DNA of 64,000 nucleotides, taken from an uncultured Sphingomonas sp. GTDB lineage: Bacteria > Pseudomonadota > Alphaproteobacteria > Sphingomonadales > Sphingomonadaceae. Below are positions 24,863-34,198 of this stretch, piece after piece. Every line of letters starts with the position of its first letter. Position 1 is the stretch's first letter. Below the pieces are notes generated by a model that saw only the letters and a list, made by a program, of their open reading frames with translations, did not search any database and was not told the DNA's origin. Both the position numbers and the translations under genes were made by a program. Location of the stretch: positions 94,229 to 158,228 of the forward strand of contig NZ_CAJYHX010000031.1 in the NCBI RefSeq assembly GCF_913774285.1. The letters are read 5' to 3'.

Positions 24863-27800
24863 ATGTCGCGCTATTTCATCGATCGGCCCATCTTCGCCTG
24901 GGTCATCGCGATCATCATCATGCTGGCGGGCATCCTCGCGATCCGCAGCCTGCCGATCGCGCAGTTCCCGGCGATCGCGCCGCCCGCCGTCTCGATCACC
25001 GCGACCTATCCGGGCGCGGATGCCCGGACGCTGGAAAACACGACGACGCAGATCATCGAGCAGCAGCTGAAGGGCATCGATCACCTTCGCTATTTCTCGT
25101 CCTCGTCCTCGTCGGCGGGCACCGTTACGATCACCCTCACCTTCGAGCAGGGCACCAATCCTGACATCGCCCAGGTGCAGGTGCAGAACAAGCTGCAGGC
25201 GGCCACCCCGCTCCTGCCGCAGGAAGTGCAGCAGCAGGGCATCCAGGTCGCCAAGGCCACCCAGAACTTCCTGGTGGTGATCGGCCTCTATTCGGAGAAC
25301 GGGTCGCACAGCGGCACCGATCTCGCCGACTATGCCGTCTCCAAGCTGCAGGATCCGCTGTCGCGCGTGAACGGCGTCGGCGATACCCAGGTGTTCGGTT
25401 CGCAATACGCGATGCGCATCTGGGTCGATCCGGTGAAGCTCAACAAGTATGCGCTCACTATGGACGACGTGACGACCGCGATCCGCGCGCAGAACGCGCA
25501 GGTCTCGGCAGGTCAGCTGGGCGCGCGCCCCGCGCCGAAGGAGCAGATGCTCAACGCCACGGTGTCGGTCCAGTCGCGGCTCACCACGCCCGACGAGTTC
25601 GCGCAGATCCGCCTGAAGAGCGGCACCGATGCCTCGGTGGTGCGCCTCGGCGACGTCGCCCGCGTCGAGATCGGCGCGGAAAGCTATGGCTTCGATTCGA
25701 AGTGGAACGGCAAGCCCGGCGCCGGCATCGGCATCAAGCTCGCCCCCGGCGCCAACGCGCTGACGACGGTCGATCTGGTCAAGGCCCGCGTCAACGAGAT
25801 CGCCAAGACCTTCCCGGCCGACATCAAGGTCATCTACCCGTACGACACCACGCCGTTCGTCCGCCTGTCGGTCGAGCAGGTGGTGCACACGCTGATCGAA
25901 GCGGTGGTGCTCGTCTTCCTGGTGATGTTCCTGTTCCTGCAGAACTTCCGCGCCACGCTGATCCCGACGATCGCGGTGCCGGTGGTGCTGCTCGGTACCT
26001 TCGCGGTGATGGCGATCGCCGGCTATTCGATCAACACGCTCACGCTGTTCGGCATGGTGCTGGCGATCGGTCTGCTGGTCGACGACGCGATCGTCGTGGT
26101 CGAAAATGTCGAGCGCCTGATCACCACCGAGCATCTCAGCCCGGTCGATGCCGCGCGCAAGTCGATGGAAGAAATCACCAGCGCGCTGGTCGGCATCGCG
26201 CTCGTCCTCTCGGCGGTGTTCCTGCCGATGGCGTTCTTCGGCGGTTCCACCGGCGTGATCTACCGCCAGTTCTCGATCACGATCGTCTCGGCGATGGTCC
26301 TCTCGGTGTTCATCGCGCTGGTGCTCACGCCCGCGCTCTGCGCCACTATCCTCAAGCCGCACAATCCGGACAAGGCGGAGGGCCATGGCCCGCTCGCGCG
26401 CTTCTTCCGCTGGTTCAACCGCAATTTCGATCGCGGCCAGGCCAAGTATGAAAAGGGCGTACGCCGCACCGCGCGCAGCTGGAAGCGCTCGGGCCTGATC
26501 TATCTGCTGATCATCGGCGGCATGAGCTTCCTGTTCCTGCGCCTGCCCGGCGGCTTCCTGCCCGAGGAAGACCAGGGCATCGTGATCGCGCTGGTCCAGG
26601 GGCCGGCGGGCGCCACCTCGGCGCGTACTGACAAGGGGCTCGACCTGATCCGCGACCACTTCCTCAAGGAGGAAGCGGGCAATGTGAAGGGCGTGTTCAC
26701 GATCAACGGCTTCAGCTTCGCCGGTGCCGGCCAGAACAGCGGCCTTGCCTTCATGCCGCTCAACGACTGGTCCGAACGCCCCGGCGGCAAGAACGCCGCG
26801 GGCTCGATCGTCGGGCGCGCGATGGGCGTGTTCTCGCAATATCGCGACGGCCTGATCTTCGCGATCACCCCGCCCGCGGTGCAGGAGCTCGGCAACGCGA
26901 CCGGCTTCGACCTGCAGCTCGTCGATACCGGCGGCATCGGCCATGAACGCCTGCTCCAGGCGCGCAACATGATGCTGGGCATGGCGATGCAGGACAAGCG
27001 CCTGGTCGGCGTGCGCCCCAACGCGCTCGACGACGCGCCGCAGCTCAAGGTCGATATCGACCAGGACAAGGCCAAGGCGCTCGGGCTAGACCTCTCCTCG
27101 GTCAACAGCACCATCGCCACCGCCTGGGGTGGATCGTACGTCAACGACTTCATCGATCGCGGCCGCGTCAAGCGCGTCTATGTCCAGGCCGATGCCCCCT
27201 ATCGCCTGACGCCGGAGGACATCGCCAACCTGTTCGTCCGCGGTCCCACCGGCACGATGACGCCCTTCACTGCCTTCTCGACGCTCAGCTGGGCGCAGGC
27301 GCCGGTGCAGCTCACCCGCTATAACGGCCTGCCCTCGATGGAAATCCTCGGCTCGCCCGCCCCCGGCACTTCGACCGGCGACGCGATGGCGGCGATGGAG
27401 GCGATCCATGCCAAGCTGCCGCCGGGCACCCAGCTCGAATGGACGGGCCTCTCCTATGAGGAACGCCTGTCGGGCGGCCAGGCGCCGGCACTCTATGCGC
27501 TGTCGCTGCTGATCGTGTTCCTCTGCCTCGCCGCGCTGTACGAGAGCTGGTCGGTGCCGATCTCGGTCATCCTGGTGGTGCCGCTCGGCGTGCTCGGCGC
27601 GCTGCTCGCGGCATGGCTCACCGGGCTCAACAACGACATCTACCTGCAGGTCGGCCTGATCACCACGATCGGCGTGTCGGCGAAGAACGCGATCCTGATC
27701 GTCGAATTCGCCGAGGAGCGGATGCGCGAGGGCATGAGCGCCTTCGACTCCGCAATCGAAGCCGCCAAGCTGCGTCTGCGCCCGATCCTGATGACCAGCC

Positions 27801-28036
27801 TCGCCTTCATCTTCGGCGTGCTGCCGCTGGCGATCTCCACCGGCGCGGGCGCCGGCGGCCAGAACGCGATCGGCCGTGCGGTGGTGGGCGGCATGCTCTC
27901 CGCGACGGTGCTGGCGATCTTCTTCGTGCCGATGTTCTTCGTCGTGGTGCGCAATCTGTTCGATCGCCGCCGCAACCGGAACGCGGGCCCGGATACCAAC
28001 CATGACGGCGGTGCAACTGCGCCGCAGGGAGCCTGA
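24863..28036 (+). CDS. RND multidrug efflux permease (HAE1, AcrB/MexB type)
   Basis: A 1057-aa inner-membrane proton/drug antiporter with 12 membrane segments. The start MSRYFIDRPIFAWVIAIIIM is typical. The proton-relay Asp pair is in LLVDDAIVVVENVER and the conserved Lys in GVSAKNAILIVEFAEE, both present. Further blocks are YPGADARTLENTTTQIIEQQ and LPGGFLPEEDQG. Length fits hydrophobe/amphiphile exporters. Substrates cannot be predicted. Confidence 0.96.
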   Translation: MSRYFIDRPIFAWVIAIIIMLAGILAIRSLPIAQFPAIAPPAVSITATYPGADARTLENTTTQIIEQQLKGIDHLRYFSSSSSSAGTVTITLTFEQGTNPDIAQVQVQNKLQAATPLLPQEVQQQGIQVAKATQNFLVVIGLYSENGSHSGTDLADYAVSKLQDPLSRVNGVGDTQVFGSQYAMRIWVDPVKLNKYALTMDDVTTAIRAQNAQVSAGQLGARPAPKEQMLNATVSVQSRLTTPDEFAQIRLKSGTDASVVRLGDVARVEIGAESYGFDSKWNGKPGAGIGIKLAPGANALTTVDLVKARVNEIAKTFPADIKVIYPYDTTPFVRLSVEQVVHTLIEAVVLVFLVMFLFLQNFRATLIPTIAVPVVLLGTFAVMAIAGYSINTLTLFGMVLAIGLLVDDAIVVVENVERLITTEHLSPVDAARKSMEEITSALVGIALVLSAVFLPMAFFGGSTGVIYRQFSITIVSAMVLSVFIALVLTPALCATILKPHNPDKAEGHGPLARFFRWFNRNFDRGQAKYEKGVRRTARSWKRSGLIYLLIIGGMSFLFLRLPGGFLPEEDQGIVIALVQGPAGATSARTDKGLDLIRDHFLKEEAGNVKGVFTINGFSFAGAGQNSGLAFMPLNDWSERPGGKNAAGSIVGRAMGVFSQYRDGLIFAITPPAVQELGNATGFDLQLVDTGGIGHERLLQARNMMLGMAMQDKRLVGVRPNALDDAPQLKVDIDQDKAKALGLDLSSVNSTIATAWGGSYVNDFIDRGRVKRVYVQADAPYRLTPEDIANLFVRGPTGTMTPFTAFSTLSWAQAPVQLTRYNGLPSMEILGSPAPGTSTGDAMAAMEAIHAKLPPGTQLEWTGLSYEERLSGGQAPALYALSLLIVFLCLAALYESWSVPISVILVVPLGVLGALLAAWLTGLNNDIYLQVGLITTIGVSAKNAILIVEFAEERMREGMSAFDSAIEAAKLRLRPILMTSLAFIFGVLPLAISTGAGAGGQNAIGRAVVGGMLSATVLAIFFVPMFFVVVRNLFDRRRNRNAGPDTNHDGGATAPQGA

Positions 28037-28041
28037 CGGCC

Positions 28042-29472
28042 GTGACCAACCGCTTCCCCCTGTTCCTCGCGCTGGCCGCGAGCACCGCGCTCTCGGCCTG
28101 CAACCTGGCGCCCAAGTACAACCGTCCCGAGCCGGCGATCCCGGCGGCGCTGCCCCAGGGCGGCGTCTACCCGGCGGCGGCCACCGACGCGCCGGACATC
28201 AGCAAGGTCGGCTGGCGCGACTTCTTCACCGACGATCGCCTGCGCAAGGTGATCCAGCTGGGCCTGGACAACAACCAGGACCTGCGCCTCGCCGCCGCCA
28301 ACGTGCTGCAGGCGCGGGCGCAGTACCGCGCGCAGCGGGCGGACCTGTTCCCCGCGATCGGCGTGAGCGGCACCGGTACCTATACCAACACCGCGCAGTT
28401 CGCGGCGAGTGCCGGCGGCGCGCTGGGCGGCGGCGGCGTGCAGGACGTCCAGAACTTCAGCGTCTCCGGCGGCATCACCTCCTATGAGATCGACCTGTTC
28501 GGTCGCGTCCGGAACCTCAGCCGCGCGGCGCAGGAGCAGTATTTCGCGAGCAGCGAGGCGCAGCGCGCCACCCGCGTCTCGCTGATCGGCGAGATCGCCA
28601 GCGCCTGGCTCACCCTCGCCTCGGACCGCGAGCAGCTCGCCATCGCGCAGAACACGCTCAAGGCGTTCCAGCAGTCGCTGGAGCTGACCCGCGCGCAGTT
28701 CCGCATCGGCACGGCCTCCGAACTCGAGTCGCGCCAGGCCGAGACCAGCTACGAATCCGCGCGCAACGACGTGGCGACGGCACAGACCCGGATCGCGCAG
28801 GACATCAACGCGCTCCAGCTGCTCACCGGCGCCACCGTGCCGGCCGAGCTGCTGCCCGAGACGCTGGGCGACGCCAAGGCGACGATCGACGCGCTGCCCG
28901 GCAACGTGCCGTCGGACGTGCTGCTGCGCCGCCCGGACGTGCTCCAGGCCGAGCACCAGCTGATCGCGCAGAACGCCAATATCGGCGCGGCGCGCGCGGC
29001 CTTCTTCCCGAGCATCTCGCTCACCGCGACGGTCGGCACGATCGCCTCGACGATCGGCAAGCTGTTCGGGTCGAACACCGACACCTATACGGTCTCGCCC
29101 TCCGCCTCGCTCAACATCTTCAACTTCGGCAAGAACCAGGCGAACCTCGACTATTCGAAGGCCTCGCGCGACGCGGCGGTGGCGACCTATCAGAAGACAA
29201 TCCAGACCGCCTTCCGCGAAGTCGCCGATGCGCTCGCCCAGCGCGGCACGATCGACGAGCAGTTGCGGGCACAGAGCGCGCGGGCCAATGCCGCGGAGGT
29301 CGCGGCGCGGCTGTCCGACGCGCGCTACCGGGCGGGGGTCGATTCGTTCCTCACCGTGCTCGATTCGCAGCGCAGCGCCTATGCCGCGGAGCAGAGCCTG
29401 GTCACCACCCGGCTCACCCGCGCGAGCAATCTGGTTACCCTGTATAGAACCTTAGGCGGCGGGCTCGACTAG
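28042..29472 (+). CDS. Outer-membrane efflux lipoprotein (NodT/OprM family)
   Basis: A 476-aa outer-membrane channel protein. The GTG at 28042 starts a lipoprotein signal ending in ALSACNLAPKYNRPE, the standard beginning of the family. Repeated helical segments follow, for example ARAAFFPSISLTATVGTIAS and SLNIFNFGKNQANLDYSKAS. The gene begins 6 bases after the permease stop and completes the tripartite pump. Confidence 0.94.
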   Translation: MTNRFPLFLALAASTALSACNLAPKYNRPEPAIPAALPQGGVYPAAATDAPDISKVGWRDFFTDDRLRKVIQLGLDNNQDLRLAAANVLQARAQYRAQRADLFPAIGVSGTGTYTNTAQFAASAGGALGGGGVQDVQNFSVSGGITSYEIDLFGRVRNLSRAAQEQYFASSEAQRATRVSLIGEIASAWLTLASDREQLAIAQNTLKAFQQSLELTRAQFRIGTASELESRQAETSYESARNDVATAQTRIAQDINALQLLTGATVPAELLPETLGDAKATIDALPGNVPSDVLLRRPDVLQAEHQLIAQNANIGAARAAFFPSISLTATVGTIASTIGKLFGSNTDTYTVSPSASLNIFNFGKNQANLDYSKASRDAAVATYQKTIQTAFREVADALAQRGTIDEQLRAQSARANAAEVAARLSDARYRAGVDSFLTVLDSQRSAYAAEQSLVTTRLTRASNLVTLYRTLGGGLD

Positions 29473-29533
29473 ACGCTTGCCAGTTGCGAAAATCGGCATA
29501 GTCTCTGGATCCAATAGGAGAAGGAGAGGTGTC

Positions 29534-29842
29534 GTGTCGCTGAACGAAGTGCACCCCGAACAGGCGCAGGAACTGCCGCTGCCACAGCTGCCGGTGCAGG
29601 CCGCCGACGAGAGCATGATCATCCTTGAGGCCCTGTTGTGCGTGATGCGGGAGAAGAACCTGCTCTCGCGCCAGGACCTCGAGCTGCTCTGCCAGAAGGT
29701 CGAGCGCCGCGCCGCGGGCGTGAGCAAGAACCCCCTGCCCTGCTGCCCGGACAAGGCGGCGAACGCGCGCAACTATATCCAGCGCCTCGCCGACTATCTG
29801 GGCCACCGCTATGGCGGCAAGCACCTCCGCCGGGTGAGCTGA
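29534..29842 (+). CDS. Conserved-looking hypothetical protein, 102 aa
   Basis: I do not recognise the family. The product begins MSLNEVHPEQAQELPLPQLP, is mostly helical (SMIILEALLCVMREKNLLSR, QDLELLCQKVERRA), has a CC pair in NPLPCCPDK and ends basic (GHRYGGKHLRRVS). The GTG at 29534 lies just after aggagaaggagagg, an excellent ribosome site, which supports a real gene. It stands 61 bases after the efflux operon on the same strand and might be read through from it. Confidence 0.6.
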   Translation: MSLNEVHPEQAQELPLPQLPVQAADESMIILEALLCVMREKNLLSRQDLELLCQKVERRAAGVSKNPLPCCPDKAANARNYIQRLADYLGHRYGGKHLRRVS

Positions 29843-29872
29843 GGGCCTAGGGGCACCCGCCCCATCCCCAGC

Positions 29873-29967
29873 CGTCATCCCGGCGAAAGCCGGGATCCAT
29901 TGGGGTCTCCGTTGCGGCTCTTGCCGCAGCCGAGTGGCATCTGGATCCCGGCTTCCGCCGGGATGAC
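29873..29967. repeat. Inverted pair of the GTCATCCCGGCG repeat
   Basis: gtcatcccggcgaaagccgg... (29873-29898) and its reverse complement (29942-29967) have 26-base arms with one mismatch, flanking a 43-base centre. Each arm is itself a hairpin. It is a BIME-like intergenic element in the gene-free stretch 29843-30121. Confidence 0.85.
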
Positions 29968-30121
29968 GGGTGTTGATGCTGCGTGATGCGACCCCACCGG
30001 CGATTTCCGCTCGCCCCGCCCCCGCCTCCAATAATCCGACAAATCCGCAAATCCCGCTTTGGCGAGGCGGTTGCCCGCGCTAGGGCGCAATCGTCTGTCT
30101 TTCCTGAATGAGGACGCTTGC

Positions 30122-30973
30122 ATGAAGTTGCTTCGCTACGGCCCGCGCGGGGGCGAAAAGCCCGGTATCCTGGACGCCGAAGGCCGCATCCGCGACCTGA
30201 CCGGCCTGGTACCCGACCTGACCGTCGACGTGATCGAGCGGATCCGCGCGGTCGATCCCACCACGCTGCCGCTGGTCGAGGGCGATGTCCGCCTCGGCGT
30301 GCCGGTCGCGAACATCGGCAAGTTCCTCGCGATCGGCCTCAACTATGCCGATCACGCCCGCGAAGCCGGCCTCGAGCCGCCGCCCGAGCCGATCTTCTTC
30401 ACCAAGGCGATCTCGTGCCTCACCGGCCCCAACGACCCGGTGATGATCCCCAAGGGCTCGCAGAAGAGCGACTGGGAAGTCGAGCTGGGCGTGATCATCG
30501 GCAAGACCTGCCGTTATGTCGACCAAGCCGATGCGCTGGACCATGTCGCGGGCTTCGTCCTCGCCAACGACGTGTCCGAGCGCGCCTTCCAGAAGGAGCT
30601 CGGCAGCCAGTGGGACAAGGGCAAGGGCTGCGACACCTTCGGACCCGTCGGCCCGTGGCTGGTCACCCCGGACGAGGTTGCCGATTGCCAGGCGCTCGAC
30701 ATGTATCTCGACCTCAACGGCAAGCGCATGCAGACCGGCAACACCGCGACGATGATCTTCCCGGTGGCGGAATGCATCGCCTATATGAGCCGCTTCATCA
30801 CGCTGCACCCCGGCGACCTGCTGATCACCGGCACGCCCCCGGGCGTCGGCGAGGGGCAGAAGCCGGAGAAGATCTTCCTCAAGCCCGGCGACGTGATGGA
30901 GCTGGGGATCACCGGCCTCGGCACCCAGCGCCAGGAGGTGATCGCGTTCGATCTCGGGGCGTTCAACGACTGA
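30122..30973 (+). CDS. FAH-family hydrolase, possible 2,4-diketo-3-deoxy-L-fuconate hydrolase
   Basis: A 283-aa fumarylacetoacetate-hydrolase-fold enzyme. FAIGLNYADHAREAG-like sequence, PIFFTKAISCLTGPNDPV, DWEVELGVIIGK (metal ligand acids) and ITGTPPGVGEGQKPE are all present. This subgroup includes the enzyme that splits 2,4-diketo-3-deoxy-L-fuconate into pyruvate and L-lactate. The rest of that route lies at 15.9-20.1 kb, so the fit is good, but the gene stands alone, 10 kb away beyond the efflux genes, and could be a general acylpyruvase. Start ATG 30122 follows gagga. Confidence 0.78.
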   Translation: MKLLRYGPRGGEKPGILDAEGRIRDLTGLVPDLTVDVIERIRAVDPTTLPLVEGDVRLGVPVANIGKFLAIGLNYADHAREAGLEPPPEPIFFTKAISCLTGPNDPVMIPKGSQKSDWEVELGVIIGKTCRYVDQADALDHVAGFVLANDVSERAFQKELGSQWDKGKGCDTFGPVGPWLVTPDEVADCQALDMYLDLNGKRMQTGNTATMIFPVAECIAYMSRFITLHPGDLLITGTPPGVGEGQKPEKIFLKPGDVMELGITGLGTQRQEVIAFDLGAFND

Positions 30974-30993
30974 GCCCCGACTCTTCTTCTTCT

Positions 30994-31137
30994 AAATCCC
31001 CCTCCCGCCTGCGGGAGGGGTTAGGGGAGGGGGTGTGAGGGTGGCAGGCGAGACGCTGGGGGAACGGGCAAAGCAGCACATCTTCGATGTCCGCCCTTGC
31101 CTTCCGCCCTCACCCTCCCGCAAGCGGGAGGGGAGTT
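30994..31137. repeat. Intergenic palindromic repeat, CTCCCGC-type
   Basis: Outer units ccctcccgcctgcgggaggg (about 31000) and ccctcccgcaagcgggaggg (about 31113) are in inverted arrangement, with a central part of about 90 bases containing gggtgtgagggtgg. It lies between convergent genes and touches the stop codon of the greA/B-like gene. Confidence 0.8.
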
Positions 31138-31597
31138 AGATCGCCTCCACCGCCAGCACTTCGATCGCCTCTCGCTTCCCCCCGAAATCGACCCGCTCGC
31201 CTTCCTCCGCGCCGAGCAGCGCGTGCGCCAGCGGTGCCTGGAAGGCCAGCCGGTCGGCGGCGGGATCGGCCTCGTCATGGCCGACGATCTCGATCACCCG
31301 CTCGCGGCCATTGAGCCGGATCCGTACCCGCGCGCCGATCCCCGCCACGCCGTCCTCGATGGGCGGCGCGATCTGGGCGGTGGCGGCGCGGGTGTTCCAG
31401 TAGCGGAGCTCGCGCTTCAGCAATTCCTTCGCCTCCGCATCGCCCTCGGCCTCGATCGCCGCCGCTAGCGCCGCGACCTTGCTCGCGATCAGCGCCGGCC
31501 CCGCCGCCGTGACCAGGTTGGGCCCGGCCGGCAGCGGCAGCTCGAACTTCGGTTCCTTGTGTTCCTCGTCGCTCTCGCGGCGAAACGCGACACTCAT
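31136..31597 (-). CDS. GreA/GreB-family transcription elongation factor-like protein
   Basis: A 153-aa protein with the Gre C-terminal FKBP-like domain: GVAGIGARVRIRLNGRERVI, EIVGHDEADPAADRLAFQAP and LAHALLGAEEGERVDFGG. The N-terminal coiled coil is short but includes ALIASKVAALAAAIEAEGD. It may rescue backtracked RNA polymerase, or be a Gre-like binding protein of another kind; the acidic tip motif is not clear. The start overlaps the aldo/keto reductase stop (ATGA), an unexpected partner. Confidence 0.8.
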   Translation of the reverse strand: MSVAFRRESDEEHKEPKFELPLPAGPNLVTAAGPALIASKVAALAAAIEAEGDAEAKELLKRELRYWNTRAATAQIAPPIEDGVAGIGARVRIRLNGRERVIEIVGHDEADPAADRLAFQAPLAHALLGAEEGERVDFGGKREAIEVLAVEAI

Positions 31598-32661
31598 CGT
31601 TGCGGCAGATCCTCAAGCGTGGACGATACCTTCCAAAGATCGATCGCGCCTTCGGTTGCATGGGTGTCGATCTCGGCCAGCTCCTCGGCGGTGAAATCGA
31701 GATTCTTCACCGCATCGAGCGAATCGTCGAGCTGCTGCACCGTCCGCGCGCCGACCAGCGCCGAGGTGACGCGGGGATCGCGCAGCACCCAAGCGATCGC
31801 CATCTGCGCCAGCGTCTGCCCGCGCTTCTCGGCGATGGCGTTGAGTGCACGGATGCGGGCGATGTTCTCGTCGGAGAGCAGCCGCGTGTCGAGCGAGGTG
31901 CCGCCCTTCGCCGCGCGCGCATCCTCGGGCACGCCGTTGAGGTACTTCCGCGTCAGCATCCCCTGCGCCAGCGGCGAGAAGGCGATGCAGCCGGTGCCGA
32001 GATCCTCCAGCGTGTCGAGCAGGCTCTCCTCGATCCAGCGGTTGAGCATCGAATAGCTCGGCTGGTGGATCAGCAGCGGCACCTTGTAGTCCGCCAGGAT
32101 CGCCGCGGCCTTGCGGGTCAGCTCGGGCGAATAGCTGGAGATGCCCACGTACAGCGCCTTGCCCTGGCGGTGGATCTGGGCGAGCGCGCCCATCGTCTCT
32201 TCCAGCGGCGTCTTGGGGTCGACACGGTGCGAGTAGAAGATGTCGACATAGTCGAGCCCCATCCGCTTGAGGCTCTGGTCGCACGAGGCGATCAGATATT
32301 TCTTGCTGCCGCCGACGTCACCATAGGGCCCGGGCCACATGTCCCAGCCCGCCTTGGTCGAGATGATCAGCTCGTCGCGGTGCGTCGCGAAGTCGGTCGC
32401 CAGCACGCGGCCGAAATTCTCTTCGGCCGAGCCATAGGGCGGGCCGTAATTGTTCGCGAGATCGAAGTGCGTCACGCCGCGATCGAACGCCCGGCGCAGC
32501 ATCGCGCGGGCATTTTCGAACACGTTGGTGCCGCCGAAATTCTGCCAGAGCCCCAGGCTTATCGCCGGCAGGTCGAGCCCGCTGACGCCGCAGCGGCGAT
32601 AGGGCATGCGACCGTCATATCGGTCGGCATCGGCATGCCAGGGCTGGGGATAGGCCATCAT
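31594..32661 (-). CDS. Aldo/keto reductase, YghZ/GPR type
   Basis: A 355-aa NADPH-dependent aldo/keto reductase. The catalytic tetrad is visible: D and Y in THFDLANNYGPPYGSAEENF, K in IISTKAGWDMWPGPYGD and H in IFYSHRVDPKTPLEE. MPYRRCGVSGLDLPAISLGL near the start and DMWPGPYG place it with L-glyceraldehyde-3-phosphate reductases, which also reduce methylglyoxal and small aldehydes. Paired ATGs at 32661 and 32658 follow ggagag. Translationally coupled with the Gre-like gene. Confidence 0.9.
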   Translation of the reverse strand: MMAYPQPWHADADRYDGRMPYRRCGVSGLDLPAISLGLWQNFGGTNVFENARAMLRRAFDRGVTHFDLANNYGPPYGSAEENFGRVLATDFATHRDELIISTKAGWDMWPGPYGDVGGSKKYLIASCDQSLKRMGLDYVDIFYSHRVDPKTPLEETMGALAQIHRQGKALYVGISSYSPELTRKAAAILADYKVPLLIHQPSYSMLNRWIEESLLDTLEDLGTGCIAFSPLAQGMLTRKYLNGVPEDARAAKGGTSLDTRLLSDENIARIRALNAIAEKRGQTLAQMAIAWVLRDPRVTSALVGARTVQQLDDSLDAVKNLDFTAEELAEIDTHATEGAIDLWKVSSTLEDLPQR

Positions 32662-32806
32662 CTCTCTCCATCGGGAAGGCTGTACGGAACGCGCCTATAC
32701 GCAGACCGGGTCCGTCGCGGAACACCCTCGGCTGCCAACAATGACAAGCCGCCCCCAAGGACAGCTATCTTGTCGTGCCGCCCCTCGCCCGGTAACGCGG
32801 TCGGCC

Positions 32807-34198
32807 ATGCAGTATCACAGCACCCGCGGCGGCGCGCCCTTGCTGGGCTTTCGCGACGTCACCCTCACCGGCCTCGCCAGCGACGGCGGCCTCTACGTCC
32901 CGACCCAGTGGCCGAGCTTCTCGGCCGAGGACATCGCCGCGATGCGCGGCCTCTCCTATGTCGAGACGGCGGTGCGCGTCATGCTGCCCTTCGTCACGCC
33001 GGACCTGAGCGAAGACGAGCTGCGCACGCTCTGCACCCAGGCCTATGGCCGCTTCTCGCACGCCGCGGTGACCCCGCTCGTCCAGATCGACCAGCAGCAC
33101 TGGCTGCTCGAGCTGTTCCACGGCCCCACCCTCGCCTTCAAGGACGTGGCGCTCCAGCTGCTCGGCCTGTTGTTCGAGAAGTTCCTGAGCGGCACCAACC
33201 AGCACCTCACCATCGTCGGCGCAACCTCGGGCGACACCGGCAGCGCCGCGATCGACGCGGTGGCGGGGCGCATCGGCGTCGACATCTTCATGCTGCACCC
33301 GCAGGGCCGCGTGTCCGACGTTCAGCGCCGCCAGATGACCACGGTGCTCGCGCCGAACGTCCATAACATCGCGATCGACGGCAGCTTCGACGATGCCCAG
33401 GCGCTGGTGAAGGCGATGTTCAACGATGCAGCCTTCTCGGGCCGCTTCCAGCTGAGCGCGGTCAACTCGATCAACTGGGCCCGGTTGATGGCGCAGGTGG
33501 TCTATTATTTCTACGCCGCCGTCCGCCTCGGCGCACCCGAGCGCGCGATTGCCTTCTCGGTGCCGACCGGCAATTTTGGCGACGTCTTCGCCGGCTATGT
33601 CGCGGCGCGCATGGGGCTGCCGATGGCCAAGCTGGTGGTGGCGACCAACGTCAACGACATTCTCCACCGTGCGCTGTCGGCCGGCGACTATTCGGCGGGC
33701 ACCGTCACCCCCACCGCCGCGCCCTCGATGGACATCCAGGTCAGCTCGAACTTCGAGCGGCTGCTCGCCGATCTTGCCGGAGCGCCGATCGCGGAGCAGA
33801 TGCGCGGCTTCGAGAGCAGCCGCGCGATGCAGCTCACCAACGCCCAGCGCGAGGGTGCGTCCAAGCTGTTCACCAGCGACGCGATCGACGCCGACGGCAT
33901 GAACGAGGCGATGCGCTGGGCCTGCGCCGAGGCGGGCCAGGTGATCGACCCGCACACCGCGATCGGCCTTGCCGCCGCGCAGCGCGCCGGGCTGGCGCAG
34001 GACGTACCCGTGGTCACCCTCGCCACCGCGCACCCGGCCAAGTTCCGCGACGCCGTGGAACGCGCCACCGGCGTCCGCCCGCACGTGCCGAACCGCATCG
34101 GCGACCTGTTCGATCGCCAGGAGCGCTACGACACCCTCCCCGCCAGCTTCGATGCGATCACCGGCTATATCGCCGAGCGGGCCCACGCCCGCCCATGA
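32807..34198 (+). CDS. thrC: Threonine synthase
   Basis: A 463-aa PLP enzyme converting O-phosphohomoserine to threonine. MQYHSTRGGAPLLGFRDVTL, the PLP lysine in GPTLAFKDVALQLLG, the phosphate loop GATSGDTGSAAIDAV and SVPTGNFGDVFAGY are all typical of the long (yeast-type) form. The ATG at 32807 matches the family start; upstream in-frame residues look like non-coding sequence. The next gene overlaps at ATGA. Confidence 0.95.
   Translation: MQYHSTRGGAPLLGFRDVTLTGLASDGGLYVPTQWPSFSAEDIAAMRGLSYVETAVRVMLPFVTPDLSEDELRTLCTQAYGRFSHAAVTPLVQIDQQHWLLELFHGPTLAFKDVALQLLGLLFEKFLSGTNQHLTIVGATSGDTGSAAIDAVAGRIGVDIFMLHPQGRVSDVQRRQMTTVLAPNVHNIAIDGSFDDAQALVKAMFNDAAFSGRFQLSAVNSINWARLMAQVVYYFYAAVRLGAPERAIAFSVPTGNFGDVFAGYVAARMGLPMAKLVVATNVNDILHRALSAGDYSAGTVTPTAAPSMDIQVSSNFERLLADLAGAPIAEQMRGFESSRAMQLTNAQREGASKLFTSDAIDADGMNEAMRWACAEAGQVIDPHTAIGLAAAQRAGLAQDVPVVTLATAHPAKFRDAVERATGVRPHVPNRIGDLFDRQERYDTLPASFDAITGYIAERAHARP

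Noticed and set aside
23621..26944. A 1107-codon minus-strand frame opposite the efflux genes
   Set aside because: Composition (repeated Asp/Arg/His) is that of a mirror frame of the RND genes. No domain is visible and the + strand genes are certain.
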